Shown: positions 63,870-64,000 of the stretch, piece after piece
Layout of the letters: each line of letters opens with the position of its first letter
How positions within the stretch are numbered: position 1 is the stretch's first letter
DNA from: Hippopus hippopus
Lineage: Eukaryota > Mollusca > Bivalvia > Cardiida > Cardiidae
DNA length: 64,000 bases
Assembly (NCBI GenBank): GCA_946811185.2
Contig: OX328107.1
Location: 23,767,587 to 23,831,586 of the forward strand
Reading direction: 5' to 3'
The notes under the pieces: generated by a model
The model's input: the letters and a program-made list of their open reading frames with translations, nothing else
The model's database searches: none
What the model was told of the DNA's origin: nothing
Made by a program: the position numbers and the translations under genes

Positions 63870-64000
63870 TCAATTAACTCATTACCGAACGACAAAATTT
63901 TAGGTTTGTCCAGATCGAAAGCATTTGCACGACAACAAAATATAGGTGACTGAAAATTTGAAATTTGTTTTGTGAAGGGTAGAAAACATTGTAGGAAAAG
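63870..64000 (+). repeat. Family A element, cut by window end
   Basis: CAATTAACTCATTACCGAAC, then GACAAAATTTTAGGTTTGTC and GTAGAAAACATTGTAGGAAA. The palindrome centre lies beyond the window. Confidence 0.8.

Noticed and set aside
1..64000. CRISPR array, operon or prophage
   Set aside because: The regular repeats here have no uniform spacers. Genes have introns and SINEs are present, so the DNA is from an animal.

Overview
The window is nuclear DNA of an animal, most likely a bivalve mollusc and perhaps a venerid-type clam. That placement is inference. It rests on split genes with GT-AG introns, low coding density, tRNA-derived SINEs, mariner-type transposons and very dense short palindromic elements of a style I associate with bivalve genomes. 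There is no operon structure and no bacterial feature.

I can support four host genes. (1) An intronless-CDS Cys-loop (nicotinic-like) receptor subunit, 9008-10330 (+). (2) A multi-exon prohormone, exons 16079-16180, 18223-18285 and 21293-22402 (+), about 424 residues, with a signal peptide and about 13 dibasic sites; I do not recognise its family. (3) A small secreted peptide precursor of 72 residues, exons 39885-39966, 47033-47111 and 49542-49599 (+), ending in a predicted amidated peptide with a Cys-x6-Cys ring. (4) A muscle-LIM/cysteine-rich-protein gene on the minus strand, exons 54886-55000, 53993-54146, 53466-53574 and 51699-51775, in which the exon for the middle of the second LIM domain cannot be found. 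Genes 3 and 4 converge tail to tail. Exons 1-3 of gene 2 and of gene 3 were assembled by eye from splice sites that keep phase; no transcript was available.

Nearly everything else is repetitive. Six families of short inverted-repeat elements recur: A (about 228 bp, GAAAATGCTGG palindrome core), B (about 200 bp, GATCAGACTGCA core, ends CCCTTAGGCTGCTAA), C (same core, ends CTCTTTCGGCGCC), D (about 265 bp, ends TGAGCCATGCTCTGGCAAAA), E (about 265 bp, ends GGCCTGCAAC) and F (ends GGGTCCGTATTCACCAACC). A, B and C are flanked by TTAA, as expected for piggyBac-type elements. There are two broken mariner copies, a composite palindrome possibly of Harbinger type, two groups of tRNA-headed SINEs (three copies with exact target duplications), non-LTR retrotransposon 3' ends, several minisatellites, and two arrays built from alternating monomers. 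One array (55.77-56.78 kb) alternates 94 and 98 bp units and appears to have been made from a family C hairpin.

Layout: 0-8.7 kb repeats; 8.7-10.8 kb receptor; 10.9-16 kb repeats and minisatellite; 16-22.8 kb prohormone with a mariner in its last intron; 23-39.4 kb repeats including a 2 kb minisatellite; 39.4-50 kb small peptide gene with a mariner in its first intron; 50.9-55 kb LIM gene; 55.5-56.8 kb satellite; 57-64 kb repeats. Both secreted-peptide genes have introns loaded with transposons, and in one of them a 22-bp tandem repeat has become the splice acceptor of the signal-peptide exon.
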